A DNA stretch of 40,504 bases, from assembly GCA_903879825.1 (NCBI GenBank), contig CAIRND010000619.1, positions 1 to 40,504 on the forward strand, read 5' to 3'. Position numbers and translations under genes: made by a program. This document shows, in pieces, positions 8,001-16,968 of this stretch. This DNA comes from an uncultured Geobacteraceae bacterium. Its GTDB lineage: Bacteria; Desulfobacterota; Desulfuromonadia; Geobacterales; Pseudopelobacteraceae. The notes below the pieces were generated by a model. The model did not search any database. It was given only the letters and a program-made list of their open reading frames with translations, and was not told the origin of the DNA. The number at the start of each line of letters is the position of its first letter. Position 1 is the stretch's first letter.

Positions 8001-10123
8001 GATACTTCAAAAGCCCTGTTGACTTTCGCTATCGAGTAGTCTGGGGCGATAATCGCTACTTGATCAGACATTACATCAAACGTCCTGCGCCATTCATCTT
8101 CAGCCGTTTTCAGCATTAATTCAGCCAGCCTTAACGCGGTTACGTCCTCAAGCAGCCAGATGATGCCCTTTGACATGTCCGGGGGGGCGACGGCTTTACC
8201 AACATATCTGACTTGAAGATGAGTGCCATCTTTTCGGACCAAATCCTGGACTGTTTCAAATATTTTCCCCTGAGCCAACTGCGGGTATGCCTCAACGCCA
8301 AACTTTTCGAACGCTTCATCGGACGGGTACATTGTTCTGGTGCTTTGAACCTTCAGCTCTTCCTTTGAATACTGGAAAAGTTCAACGGTCTTGCGGTTAA
8401 CCAATACCTGCTTTCTGTCGATAGTTTTTGAAATTCCGATCGGGGCATTTTCCAAAATGATATTCAGCTCATTGGTTCGTTCCTCAACCTGCTGCTCCAG
8501 CGTTTCATTGATCTGCCTGATCTGGATGAACTGCTCTGCCAGCCAAGCCGCCATCTCCCTGAAATTAAAGACCAGATCGTTTGCCTCTTGAATGCTGCTT
8601 TCTGGCCAGGCAATATCTTGGCTGCCAGTTGCAAGCCTGGCAGGTAGAACAGTCGTTAGTGAACGGAGCTGTTCCAAGGTAGTTGAGAGTCTGCGGCTTA
8701 TTAATTCTGCCAAGCCCAGCGCTCCAAGCAAAATCAGGAACAATAAAATCAGTTTACCGGTGTATTCGTCGTAGAGGGCTTTTTGAAAGGGCGCCACTGG
8801 TTGTTCCATAATCAGCCGCCACTCAGCCAGATCACCAATAACCACATCCGTAATATAGAAAGATTTCTTCCACCGCTCCGAGGTTGGGGTATTAGGGGGC
8901 ACCGCCGGCACCCACTGATGCACCCCGTTTTCAAGATAATTAAGAGTTCCCTTGCTGCGCGCAAAGGGTGTCATAACCGTTTGGTCAGTGCGGTTCGTCA
9001 TAATAACGTTACCGTTCTTATCGACCACTGTGTAGAGCGTGGCATACTGGTTGGTACTTTCATCAAGGAGTTCCCGTATCTGATCCAGATTCAGCACGCC
9101 AATGACGTAGCCGCCGTATGTTCCCCCGATGATTACCGGCGCAAGCACGCTGACTCTCGGTTTGGGAATGCCGACTCTGCCCATAACCACTTCCGAGAGC
9201 ATCGGCGTGAGCCGTTGCCTGAGCTGCGCAATAAACGGGCGATCGGCGTAGTTTTTACCAATGCTGTTTTGTCCCAGTTCATCAAGCAACGGAAAGTACG
9301 CGGTAGTCATCGAATCTTTGTCGTGCAGCCCGACCCGCACAAAATTGGCATCCGCCTTCTTTGTCTGTTCAAGGAAGGGCTGCATCTGCTTCGGAGATCG
9401 TGAGGTCGCCATCGCTGCCAGATTGATAATGGCGGTTTTTCTGTTCAAAGCCCAGGTTGCCAGGCTATGGGCAGTATGCCGGCTTTCCTGCAGCAGCATG
9501 GTGCTAATAGTGGTATCGTTTTTTTTGAAATCAGTTCTACTGCCAACCGCCAGCAAGATCAGCGACGGGCACAACACGAAAAAGGTCAGCAGGTTATAGA
9601 TAATCTCGCGGTAAGATACCTGCAATGAGCGGTTTCTACTGGCGTATCCAGAAAAGATCAGGCGGGCGATAAGTACATTTGAAATGCCATTCACCGCTTG
9701 TTTGACCATGACGATGAGGGTATTACTGGGAGGAACATGCATGATGATGTTGTAGAAAAAATAAACCAGCGGCATACCGATAACAAGCCAAAAGAGCACA
9801 TCAGCAAGAACCATACTATTCTTGCGCCGACTTGTCAGCACACCAACAACGGCAACTTCCGCCGTCTGGATAATTATGCCATAGGGGTGATTCCAGAGAA
9901 AGAAAGTGTAACTGGCGATGAAGGCCGCCGCCAGAACCCCTCTGCCAAGACCAAAGAACTGAAGTGCCAACATGGCGAAGATACTGCCAAAGAGGAAATT
10001 AATATTGAGGAAGATCTCGAAGTTGAAATAATTAGCAACCAGACCGGAGGCGATGAGCCCCAGTAAGAGAAGGGTTCGGTATTTGTCATTATTGCAAGAA
10101 TTAGCCGGTGGCACGGGGGTCAT
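5021..10123 (-). CDS. Giant (1700 aa) membrane hybrid histidine kinase: polytopic N-terminus, Cache-like periplasmic region, multiple PAS, HisKA-HATPase, C-terminal REC
   Basis: Hydrophobic N-terminal ~190 aa; extracytoplasmic region; repeated PAS/PAC motifs; [46 protein letters not shown] 5 nt before the ATG. Confidence 0.93.
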   Translation of the reverse strand: MTPVPPANSCNNDKYRTLLLLGLIASGLVANYFNFEIFLNINFLFGSIFAMLALQFFGLGRGVLAAAFIASYTFFLWNHPYGIIIQTAEVAVVGVLTSRRKNSMVLADVLFWLVIGMPLVYFFYNIIMHVPPSNTLIVMVKQAVNGISNVLIARLIFSGYASRNRSLQVSYREIIYNLLTFFVLCPSLILLAVGSRTDFKKNDTTISTMLLQESRHTAHSLATWALNRKTAIINLAAMATSRSPKQMQPFLEQTKKADANFVRVGLHDKDSMTTAYFPLLDELGQNSIGKNYADRPFIAQLRQRLTPMLSEVVMGRVGIPKPRVSVLAPVIIGGTYGGYVIGVLNLDQIRELLDESTNQYATLYTVVDKNGNVIMTNRTDQTVMTPFARSKGTLNYLENGVHQWVPAVPPNTPTSERWKKSFYITDVVIGDLAEWRLIMEQPVAPFQKALYDEYTGKLILLFLILLGALGLAELISRRLSTTLEQLRSLTTVLPARLATGSQDIAWPESSIQEANDLVFNFREMAAWLAEQFIQIRQINETLEQQVEERTNELNIILENAPIGISKTIDRKQVLVNRKTVELFQYSKEELKVQSTRTMYPSDEAFEKFGVEAYPQLAQGKIFETVQDLVRKDGTHLQVRYVGKAVAPPDMSKGIIWLLEDVTALRLAELMLKTAEDEWRRTFDVMSDQVAIIAPDYSIAKVNRAFEVSVGMSNEELVGMKCFSLMHGLNEPSDGCMLVKCLKERKECSVEMYEPQQDKFLHISVTPLFAEDGTFEGAVHIIRDISERKMIEGKLRESEERFRGMANSAPVLIWISGTDKLCTWFNKVWIDFTGRTLEQEIGNGWAAGVHPEDFDSCLDTYVTNFDNRQPFSMEYRLRRFDGTYRWLLDNGTPTYEQGLFSGYIGSCTDITERKQLEETLREGEEQMSLSQEVGKTGSWIYNLETDQIWGSAEGLRLFGFPSVAGFFPIANIESCIPERERVHQALEDLIREESQYDLEFAVNPADGSPQKIIHSIARLIRDLKGNPVKILGFIQDITEGQRIERKLRESEEKYRHLINVLPDIVYSFDPAHGGIYFSPATLTVLGYSPEYLLEHPMCWQESIHPDHLPQVKLAIEYFKAGMPFNLEYRFLHADGGWVWLNDRSTNLHEQGSETFIIGGIATDITTRKRIEDALQKSSAFQESIIEQSPVSMWVSDDKGTLLKANQALRNQLNVTDGEIVGIYNIFKDPLVEKQGFMGQVRNVFDKGTTERFTLAYDTSLLTNMHLKNRSQTILETTISPVFGSEGQITNAVIQHMDISALKQLEGELRQAKLAAESASRVKSEFLANMSHEIRTPMNGLYGMTQLLEMTDLTEEQHEYVASLRSSGKNLLSLINDILDLSKIEAEKLTAELADFSLQQIIKEIAIMQRQVAQGKGLRLNVELDDDIPNILVGDQMRVKQILLNILGNAIKFTPMGEITVSTQLLEQNDNSVFVQIAVRDTGIGISRDFLERIFTPFTQEDGSISRKYGGTGLGLAISHRLAELMGGSLSVESTVGVGSCFRINLTFTVSNSLNVIVDSPQIITALWDGPPLRILLVEDDQTSVNFGLSLLKKLGHEAHAVYDGRECLAALEKATFDLVLMDIQMPVMDGEEALKEIRRKEIKTSLHQSVIVLTAHSLRGDQERFLENGFDGYLSKPLESRELICEMKRVIGAMVNEGINE

Positions 10124-10448
10124 ATATCTCCTGAGGTGGCTATGTTTATTGTTTGTATTATTTTAATGTTGCTAAGGGAGAAAATTGTATTTAGGGCGTA
10201 CTTTTAATTGTGTCCGAGAGAAGGCGAAATACTTGAGTCTCTTCGCCCGGGCAGAATTCTAACATATTCGTAACTTCTATTGGTATTTCTGTTCTTCCAT
10301 GTGTACACCCATAAAAAAAACAGGAGGATTTACCATGGTGAATATTCAGATACAAAAATGACCTGGTTTCAGCACGTTTCTGGGTACCCGCAGATCCGGG
10401 AAACAATGGGAACTACCGCTAAAAAAACAAATCCCGGTTGCCCCGAGG

Positions 10449-13184
10449 TCAACTTTCAGGCCCTCTCATAGCATCTGCCACTACACGGCTCAATTCACCC
10501 CGGTTATATGGTTTTTGAATAAACCTGCACTCTTCCAACCCTGCCAATTCATCTCCGGTGCCTTCTTGACTGAATCCGGAGCAGAACAATACCGCCACCT
10601 CGGGGTCTTGTTCCCTCAGCAGCAAGAAAGTCTCAACTCCCCCTTTCTTCGGCATGATCATGTCCAGAATAATCAGCACAATATCGCTTCGGTGAGCATC
10701 AAAAACCTCCAGAGCGTGGTCGCCGTTTTCAGCAAGGTATACCGTATAGCCAAGACCTTCCAGTAAATCGCAGCCGACGGTGCGCAATATTTCTTCATCG
10801 TCGACCAGCAAAATAGCACCGCTGCCAAAAACGACATCTTCACTGTGCGCCTGTGTACTTGTTTCATCAGCAACCAGCGGGAGATATATTTTAAAAACTG
10901 AACCAAGGCCGGGACGGCTCAAAACGGTGATCTCTCCCCCATGATTTTTTACCGTCCCATACACAGCAGACAACCCGAGGCCGGTGCCTTTGCCGACCCC
11001 CTTTGTCGTGAAAAACGGTTCAAATATGTGTTCAATGACCTCTGCACTCATCCCCTCGCCGGTGTCTGATACCGCGATTTCAAGATAATGTCCCGGTTCG
11101 AGAGAGATGTTCAGTGACCGGCAGGAGGCATCATCCAGCCTTTTTTCAGCAGTTTCATAGGTTAGCGTGCCACCCTGCGGCATTGCATCACGGGCATTAA
11201 CCCCCAAATTAAGAAGCATATTCTGCAGTTGGGCCTGATCACCCATTACAATTGAATCGTCACTTCCTATGCAAGCGATGCGCTGTATCTGCTTGTCAAT
11301 TGTATGCTCCAGCAGGTTCATAACGGAGGCAATGGTGTCACTAATACGAACCGGGCTTAAAGCCGATGTTTCTTTGCGAGAAAAAGTCAGCAGTTCACGG
11401 GCCAGATCTGCTGAGCGGGTCGTTGCTTCGATGATGATATTAATCATTTTATGGTTGGTTTTATCGCTCGGTAGCCGTATTTTTAGCAATTCTGCAGCGG
11501 CAAGGATTCCGGTCAGCATATTGTTGAAATCATGGGCGATGCCGCCAGCCAACTGGCCGACGACATCCATCTTCTGCGATTGCTGCAACTGGCTTTGGAG
11601 CCGTTTTTGCTCCGTTATCTCCATGACGGTACTCAAAACACACTGCCTGCCGGCGATGTTAAGCAGCGCGCCAGAGAAAAGTACCGCTATTTCTTCACCG
11701 TCTTTACGCCGCATTCTTGCCTCAAAGCTGTGGACATAACCGTTTTTACGCAACAATTGCAAATATCTGACCCGTTCCTCCTCCTTCACCCAGAGAACAA
11801 GATCAAAAGATGTTTTCCCGATTACCTCCTCCAGGCTATAGCCGAACATATCTACGAAGGCCTGATTAACCTCGCTGAATTTGCTTTCGGGAATGGTCGT
11901 AAGTGCCACGGTGATGGGGGAATGGTCAAAAACCGCCTTAAATTTAATGGACGTCTCTTCGGTTTCTTCCAGCTGAACTCGTAACTGCTCCTCACTTGCA
12001 AGTAGTTGGTCGTGGGTAATCATATGCTCATCAACCTGATCCCGCAGCATCTCCTCAGTTACCTGCAACTCTTCCTGAGACTCCTGATACTGTTCGATTC
12101 GAAATTGAAGTTCACTGGTGAATCTGTTTTTCATCCGCAGCATGGTTCTAAAAAGCAGTACGAGGACAAGGGTGACCAACGCAGTCGCCCCAACCATTGC
12201 GTTTCGAAGCGTTATCGCTTCCCGGTTCAATTCATCTAACCACGACCCGGCGCAAACAACCCAATTCCACTCCTTCAGAGTGCGGTAGGCGACCAGCTTC
12301 TCCCTCTCTCCCGTTTCACCAAGCTCACTGTTGAACCAGGGATAGCGGATGGTCCCGTTTTTTTTATCCAGGATCTCCCGGATGAAGGCACGACCGCCAG
12401 AGTCTGATGAATTAATAATGTTGGTACCTTCTTTGGCAGGGTGAATCTGAAGTTTTCCATAGTCGCGCCCCTCCTTGGCATCAAGGACGTAGATATACCC
12501 GCTCCGTCCGATTTTGGTGCTGCGGATTTTCTCCTTGAGCCCTTCAAGGTTGTCGGTAAAATCCAGACCGATAAAAAGCACGGCAATAACGTTACCGGCG
12601 CCATCCTTGACCGGCTGATATGAGCCCATGTAATCTTTGCCGAACAGCTCGACCTTGCCCACATATCCGACTCCACTCAATAGGTTTTGATATGCGGGAT
12701 GACGTACATCAAGGGATGAACCGACGGCTCGACTACCATCCTCCTTTTTTAAAGAGGTCGCTACCCGGATAAAATCGTTTCCGGAATGAACAAACACAGA
12801 GCACACCGCCTTGGTTTCGGTGGTGAAACGATCAACTACCGAATTATTCAGGTTAATGACGAACGGTCCGTTTTTAAGGAGTGGGGTCTTTATATTACCA
12901 ATAGTAACGCTTCTGGTGAGGTCACGTGAGAATGCTCCGGAGAAATTGGCTTTGAAGACGTTACCGAGAGTTACGGCATTTTCCGATAATGTTGAATGGT
13001 AGGACGACATGGTGCTGACAAGGAGATCCACCTGTTGCGATAATTCTTCTTCGGTACGTTTTTCAAGGCTTCGCGACGTATATGTCGTCAGCGCCACAGC
13101 AAACACGACCAGGACGGCGATGATCAGCAGGGTGAAAACCAGCGCTGTATGGGATCTTATTGGACGTTCGGATGAGGAATTCAT
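10449..13184 (-). CDS. Cache (Cache_3/Cache_2-type) - PAS - hybrid histidine kinase - REC
   Basis: TM-flanked Cache region (GRSGYIYVLDAKEGRDYGKLQIHP...WNWVVCAGSW), AHDFNNMLTGI H-box, GTGLGLSAVYGTVKNHGG, REC ILLVDDEEI...LDMIMPKKGG. ATG at 13184 overlaps the upstream stop as ATGA. Confidence 0.93.
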   Translation of the reverse strand: MNSSSERPIRSHTALVFTLLIIAVLVVFAVALTTYTSRSLEKRTEEELSQQVDLLVSTMSSYHSTLSENAVTLGNVFKANFSGAFSRDLTRSVTIGNIKTPLLKNGPFVINLNNSVVDRFTTETKAVCSVFVHSGNDFIRVATSLKKEDGSRAVGSSLDVRHPAYQNLLSGVGYVGKVELFGKDYMGSYQPVKDGAGNVIAVLFIGLDFTDNLEGLKEKIRSTKIGRSGYIYVLDAKEGRDYGKLQIHPAKEGTNIINSSDSGGRAFIREILDKKNGTIRYPWFNSELGETGEREKLVAYRTLKEWNWVVCAGSWLDELNREAITLRNAMVGATALVTLVLVLLFRTMLRMKNRFTSELQFRIEQYQESQEELQVTEEMLRDQVDEHMITHDQLLASEEQLRVQLEETEETSIKFKAVFDHSPITVALTTIPESKFSEVNQAFVDMFGYSLEEVIGKTSFDLVLWVKEEERVRYLQLLRKNGYVHSFEARMRRKDGEEIAVLFSGALLNIAGRQCVLSTVMEITEQKRLQSQLQQSQKMDVVGQLAGGIAHDFNNMLTGILAAAELLKIRLPSDKTNHKMINIIIEATTRSADLARELLTFSRKETSALSPVRISDTIASVMNLLEHTIDKQIQRIACIGSDDSIVMGDQAQLQNMLLNLGVNARDAMPQGGTLTYETAEKRLDDASCRSLNISLEPGHYLEIAVSDTGEGMSAEVIEHIFEPFFTTKGVGKGTGLGLSAVYGTVKNHGGEITVLSRPGLGSVFKIYLPLVADETSTQAHSEDVVFGSGAILLVDDEEILRTVGCDLLEGLGYTVYLAENGDHALEVFDAHRSDIVLIILDMIMPKKGGVETFLLLREQDPEVAVLFCSGFSQEGTGDELAGLEECRFIQKPYNRGELSRVVADAMRGPES

Positions 13185-16100
13185 TTTCGTAGATCCTTTC
13201 TTGACGAACACCGTTCAAATATTCCACGAGGCCACTGCTCACCGCTGAGCCACATATCCAATTTAACCAGCAAGTCGGCCAAAATCAGCGGTTTAGATAG
13301 ATGATCATCCATTCCGGCGGCGATGCATCTGTCACGGTCCTGCTTAGAGGCGTTTCCGGTGAGCGCTATGACCGGAATATCGTGACGAAGTACTGGTGAA
13401 GCGGGGTCACGGATAGCAGCGGTTACGTCGTAGCCATTCATTTCCGGCATCATGCAATCCATCAGCACAAGTGCATATTCATGCATCTTAAGTGCCTGCA
13501 ACGCCTCTGTGCCATCACCCGCCACATCGACCAGGTAGCCGTAACTCTTCAGTAATCTTGGTATTATTTTCTGTGCCACCGGGTCGTCCTCTGTCAGCAG
13601 GATGCGGATGGGGATTGAGCTTTTATTCCATTTCAGTTCACACTGGAGGTCACGGCGGACGGGGAGGATCTCAATGCCCCTACTCTGTTTCGTCATTACA
13701 ACGGTAAACCAGAAGGTGGAACCTATGCCTTCGCTACTTTCGGCACCGATACGTCCCCCCATTAATTCCGCCAACTGTTTGCATATTGTCAGCCCCAGTC
13801 CAGTGCCGCCATATCTGCGTGTGGTAGAGCTGTCTGCCTGGGTGAATGGCTTGAAAATCTGCTCCAGTTGGTCAGCCGCGATACCGATGCCGCTGTCCTG
13901 CACGAGAAAACGGAGAGTCACGGCATTTTCATCTTCGCTATCTTTTCGTATCAGAAGCTTTACCGAGCCTTGGGGGGTGAACTTGAGGGAGTTGCAGACA
14001 AGGTTGTTCACGATTTGGCGCAGCCGTCCCGCATCACCATGTAAAGCGGTTGGAACTTCGGCATCTATCTCCCAGGTTAGACTCAGTACCCTTTTGCGGG
14101 CGGAAAGTGAGAGGAGCTTGATGACCTCCGAAATTTCCGTCCGTAAGTCAAAACTGGTTGTTTCCAGTTCTATTTTGTCGGACTCAATTTTTGAGAGGTC
14201 GAGAATGTCGTTAAGCAGACGGACCAAATCGAAACCTGAATTTATGGCGCTTTCTGCACATTCGTTCTGTTCCGGCGTCAGCTCGGTATGCAGCAGCAGT
14301 TGGATCATGCCAATGACACCGTTCATCGGGGTGCGGATCTCATGACTCATAACGGCCAGAAAGTCACTCTTAGCCCTATTGGCGCTTTCGGCTGCTGTTG
14401 TGGCCAGATGCAGCTCTTGCACGGTTTTACAGCGCTGTGTGATGTCGTTCGCTGTACCGGTCGCTCCAATGATGGCACCATTATCATCCATTTTATAAAT
14501 GGCTTTTATTACCAGGATTATTTCGTTAGTAGACTTTCCAATAAAGGTACTTTCAAATTCACCAATACATTCGCCACGCATCAGTCGGAGCAACTCTTTC
14601 ATGCATTGAGCCGCATTATCAATAGACTGAAACTCGGTGAATTTCTTTCCGAGCATCTCACCCAATTCGTAACCAAAAACCTGCTCTACAGCCTGATTCA
14701 GGTAGGTGAATCTTCCCTCAGTGTCACATTTCCAGATTACATCCTGCGATGTTTCGACCAGTGACTGGTAGTGCCTCTCTGACTTTCTGAGCTGTTGTTC
14801 CACCCGTTTACGATCTGAAATATCGCGATGAACCGCTAAAATCAATTGCTCGCCTCGTGACGTGAGCAGGTTCGCCGATACTTCAAGTGATAAAGTATGG
14901 CCATCCCTGTGATACTGTTCCACTTCAAATGTGAGGGGTTCACCGGAGAGAACCTTTTGCATCCTCTCCGGAGTCAAACAGGTGGTTTCAGGCGTATCAA
15001 GTTCTTGTATCTTCATCCGATACATTTCCTGAGTGCTGTATCCGTGTGTCTGTGCAAAGGCTGGGTTGACCGACTCTATGGTGCCTTGGCACGTCATCAA
15101 AAATATGCCGTCTTTTGCACATTCAAATAACGCCCTAAACTTTTCTTCGCTATCGAATAACGCCTCTTCCGACCTCTTACGGTCGGTTATGTTCTGAATC
15201 ATCCAGATGGAACCCGCCTCCGGTATTTCACTGTCGATTGCCTGCCCGAATATACTGCAGTATACCGGAGAGCCGTCCTTCTTTTTCATCATCAATTCAA
15301 TGGGATGGGTTTTACCCTCGGCAATCACCCGATACGCTTCTTCTCCTGTGGACTCAAACGTTTTGCTGTCCGGGTAAAAAACAGAGGTATTCATGCCTAT
15401 TGTTGTTCCAATTTCGTACCCTAAAATTACGTCCAGTGCAGGGTTGGCAAAATGTATTTTTCTATCCTTTAGAACGCATGCGCCTATCGGAAGCGTATGT
15501 AAAATTATTCGCAGCTCGTGTGCCAACGCGGAAACCTCTACCGTCCGCTCCTCCACCTGCCGTTCAAGTTCAGCGTGTGCCAGCAGCAACTCCTGCTCCA
15601 TCCGCGTGCGGTTGGTAATGTCGCGTGAAACACCAAGCACTGAAATCACCATGCCATTCTCGGCACATTCCGGAGTTAATCGCCAATCAAGCACAACAAT
15701 CCCGGCGCTGCGTTCCCACTCAAACTCAAACTGGTGTGGTTCTGCTGTATCAAACACGTTCCGTATCTTTTTTTCCCAAGAGAGACTTAGCTCTTCCGGA
15801 TACCCGCTTTCCCGGTGTGTTTTGCCGAACACGTTTGACTCTGTCATTCCAGAGGCTTTTAAACCTGCTGAGTTCATATAGGTATGCCGGCACTCTCGGT
15901 CATAGCGCATAATGTAATCTTGGCTGCTCTCGGCAAGGGAGCGGAACTTTGCCTCACTCTCCCGCAGCTCCTTCTCCGACGTGCTCCGTTCAATCATTCT
16001 CTTGCGAAAAAAATAGCCACCACATATCAGAAATAAAGTGGTAACGGGGACAATGTATTTAAGCACGTCGCGTAATGTGGTCTTTTTTACTTCATAGACG

Positions 16101-16837
16101 CCGAACCATTTATTGTATATGGCATCATAAGCACCACTCGCCTTGACCAAGGCGAGTCCTTCATTAACCCTGGCAAGCAGTTCCGAATCCCCTGTATGTA
16201 CTCCAATAGAGAACTTCTGTGCATACCCCGCTTTTCCATCAAGAACCTTGATGTTTTTAATGTTTAATTCTCTAAGAATCTGTATCCCCGCAAGCCTGCT
16301 TAGAAGCATAGCGTCGTGCTTTCCAGATGCAAGTAGTTTAAGACCCTCTTTTGCTGTGTCAACGATGACAAGCTGCTTGTGCCATCCTTTTGAAACAGCA
16401 TATTCATGTGCCAGATCTGATTTGAATACGATGATGGTTTTACCGACAAAATCGGCTTCTGAACTGATAACTGACTCATTCACGCGCGTAAAGATTGCTC
16501 CATGTGCTGTAACGAGAGGGACGCTGAAATCCGTGTATTCGTGTCGTTCATCCGATTGGGCTATATTTATCAGAATATCGACTGTACCATCTTTGAACTC
16601 CTGCAGGATCTGCCCCCATGGTCTTACACGGATCACATATTTCAGCCCCGCTTCTTTGGCTACCTCTTTCCAAAGATCAACGGTAAAACCGTCAGCGGTT
16701 TCATCAGTCCGGCCAATGGCAAACGGATGGAAATCCTCCTCGCTGCCAACAATTAATGTTTTGGCGGTGGAGTCAGCGGCCCCGGCTATTAAAGCATTAG
16801 TCAGAAAGCACACCATAAGAAGCAGCCGAATAATCAT
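13181..16837 (-). CDS. BvgS-like hybrid kinase: signal peptide - SBP_bac_3 - TM - multiple PAS - HisKA/HATPase - REC
   Basis: Signal peptide and SBP_bac_3 style (GFTVDLWKEVAKEAGLKY...WGQILQEFKDGTVDILINIAQSDERHEYTDFS), [51 protein letters not shown]. Confidence 0.94.
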   Translation of the reverse strand: MIIRLLLMVCFLTNALIAGAADSTAKTLIVGSEEDFHPFAIGRTDETADGFTVDLWKEVAKEAGLKYVIRVRPWGQILQEFKDGTVDILINIAQSDERHEYTDFSVPLVTAHGAIFTRVNESVISSEADFVGKTIIVFKSDLAHEYAVSKGWHKQLVIVDTAKEGLKLLASGKHDAMLLSRLAGIQILRELNIKNIKVLDGKAGYAQKFSIGVHTGDSELLARVNEGLALVKASGAYDAIYNKWFGVYEVKKTTLRDVLKYIVPVTTLFLICGGYFFRKRMIERSTSEKELRESEAKFRSLAESSQDYIMRYDRECRHTYMNSAGLKASGMTESNVFGKTHRESGYPEELSLSWEKKIRNVFDTAEPHQFEFEWERSAGIVVLDWRLTPECAENGMVISVLGVSRDITNRTRMEQELLLAHAELERQVEERTVEVSALAHELRIILHTLPIGACVLKDRKIHFANPALDVILGYEIGTTIGMNTSVFYPDSKTFESTGEEAYRVIAEGKTHPIELMMKKKDGSPVYCSIFGQAIDSEIPEAGSIWMIQNITDRKRSEEALFDSEEKFRALFECAKDGIFLMTCQGTIESVNPAFAQTHGYSTQEMYRMKIQELDTPETTCLTPERMQKVLSGEPLTFEVEQYHRDGHTLSLEVSANLLTSRGEQLILAVHRDISDRKRVEQQLRKSERHYQSLVETSQDVIWKCDTEGRFTYLNQAVEQVFGYELGEMLGKKFTEFQSIDNAAQCMKELLRLMRGECIGEFESTFIGKSTNEIILVIKAIYKMDDNGAIIGATGTANDITQRCKTVQELHLATTAAESANRAKSDFLAVMSHEIRTPMNGVIGMIQLLLHTELTPEQNECAESAINSGFDLVRLLNDILDLSKIESDKIELETTSFDLRTEISEVIKLLSLSARKRVLSLTWEIDAEVPTALHGDAGRLRQIVNNLVCNSLKFTPQGSVKLLIRKDSEDENAVTLRFLVQDSGIGIAADQLEQIFKPFTQADSSTTRRYGGTGLGLTICKQLAELMGGRIGAESSEGIGSTFWFTVVMTKQSRGIEILPVRRDLQCELKWNKSSIPIRILLTEDDPVAQKIIPRLLKSYGYLVDVAGDGTEALQALKMHEYALVLMDCMMPEMNGYDVTAAIRDPASPVLRHDIPVIALTGNASKQDRDRCIAAGMDDHLSKPLILADLLVKLDMWLSGEQWPRGIFERCSSRKDLRK

Positions 16838-16968
16838 TGCATCACCTCAATCAAAAAAATGTGCACGGAAAGATACATAACGCCGGGTTAAACGGGTACT
16901 TTTGCCATTGTAACTACAGGGCAAAACTGAGTAGTATCGCTTGGTTCAAATTATCTGAGGATGCTAAT

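Noticed and set aside
10191-10406. 71-aa minus-strand ORF in the 10.1-10.4 kb intergenic gap (and 10280..10471 +)
   Set aside because: No recognisable family and no convincing ribosome site; probably leader/intergenic sequence.
10124-10448. Possible c-di-GMP (GEMM) riboswitch in intergenic leaders
   Set aside because: Looked for the conserved GEMM core by eye in intergenic regions and found no convincing match; Infernal with the GEMM models would be decisive.
13602-14345. Long plus-strand ORFs (also 16143..16880, 19517..20179, 23272..23868, 29406..30104, 29621..30265)
   Set aside because: Antisense shadows of well-supported minus-strand kinase and MCP genes; Ser/Arg-rich translations with no recognisable domains.
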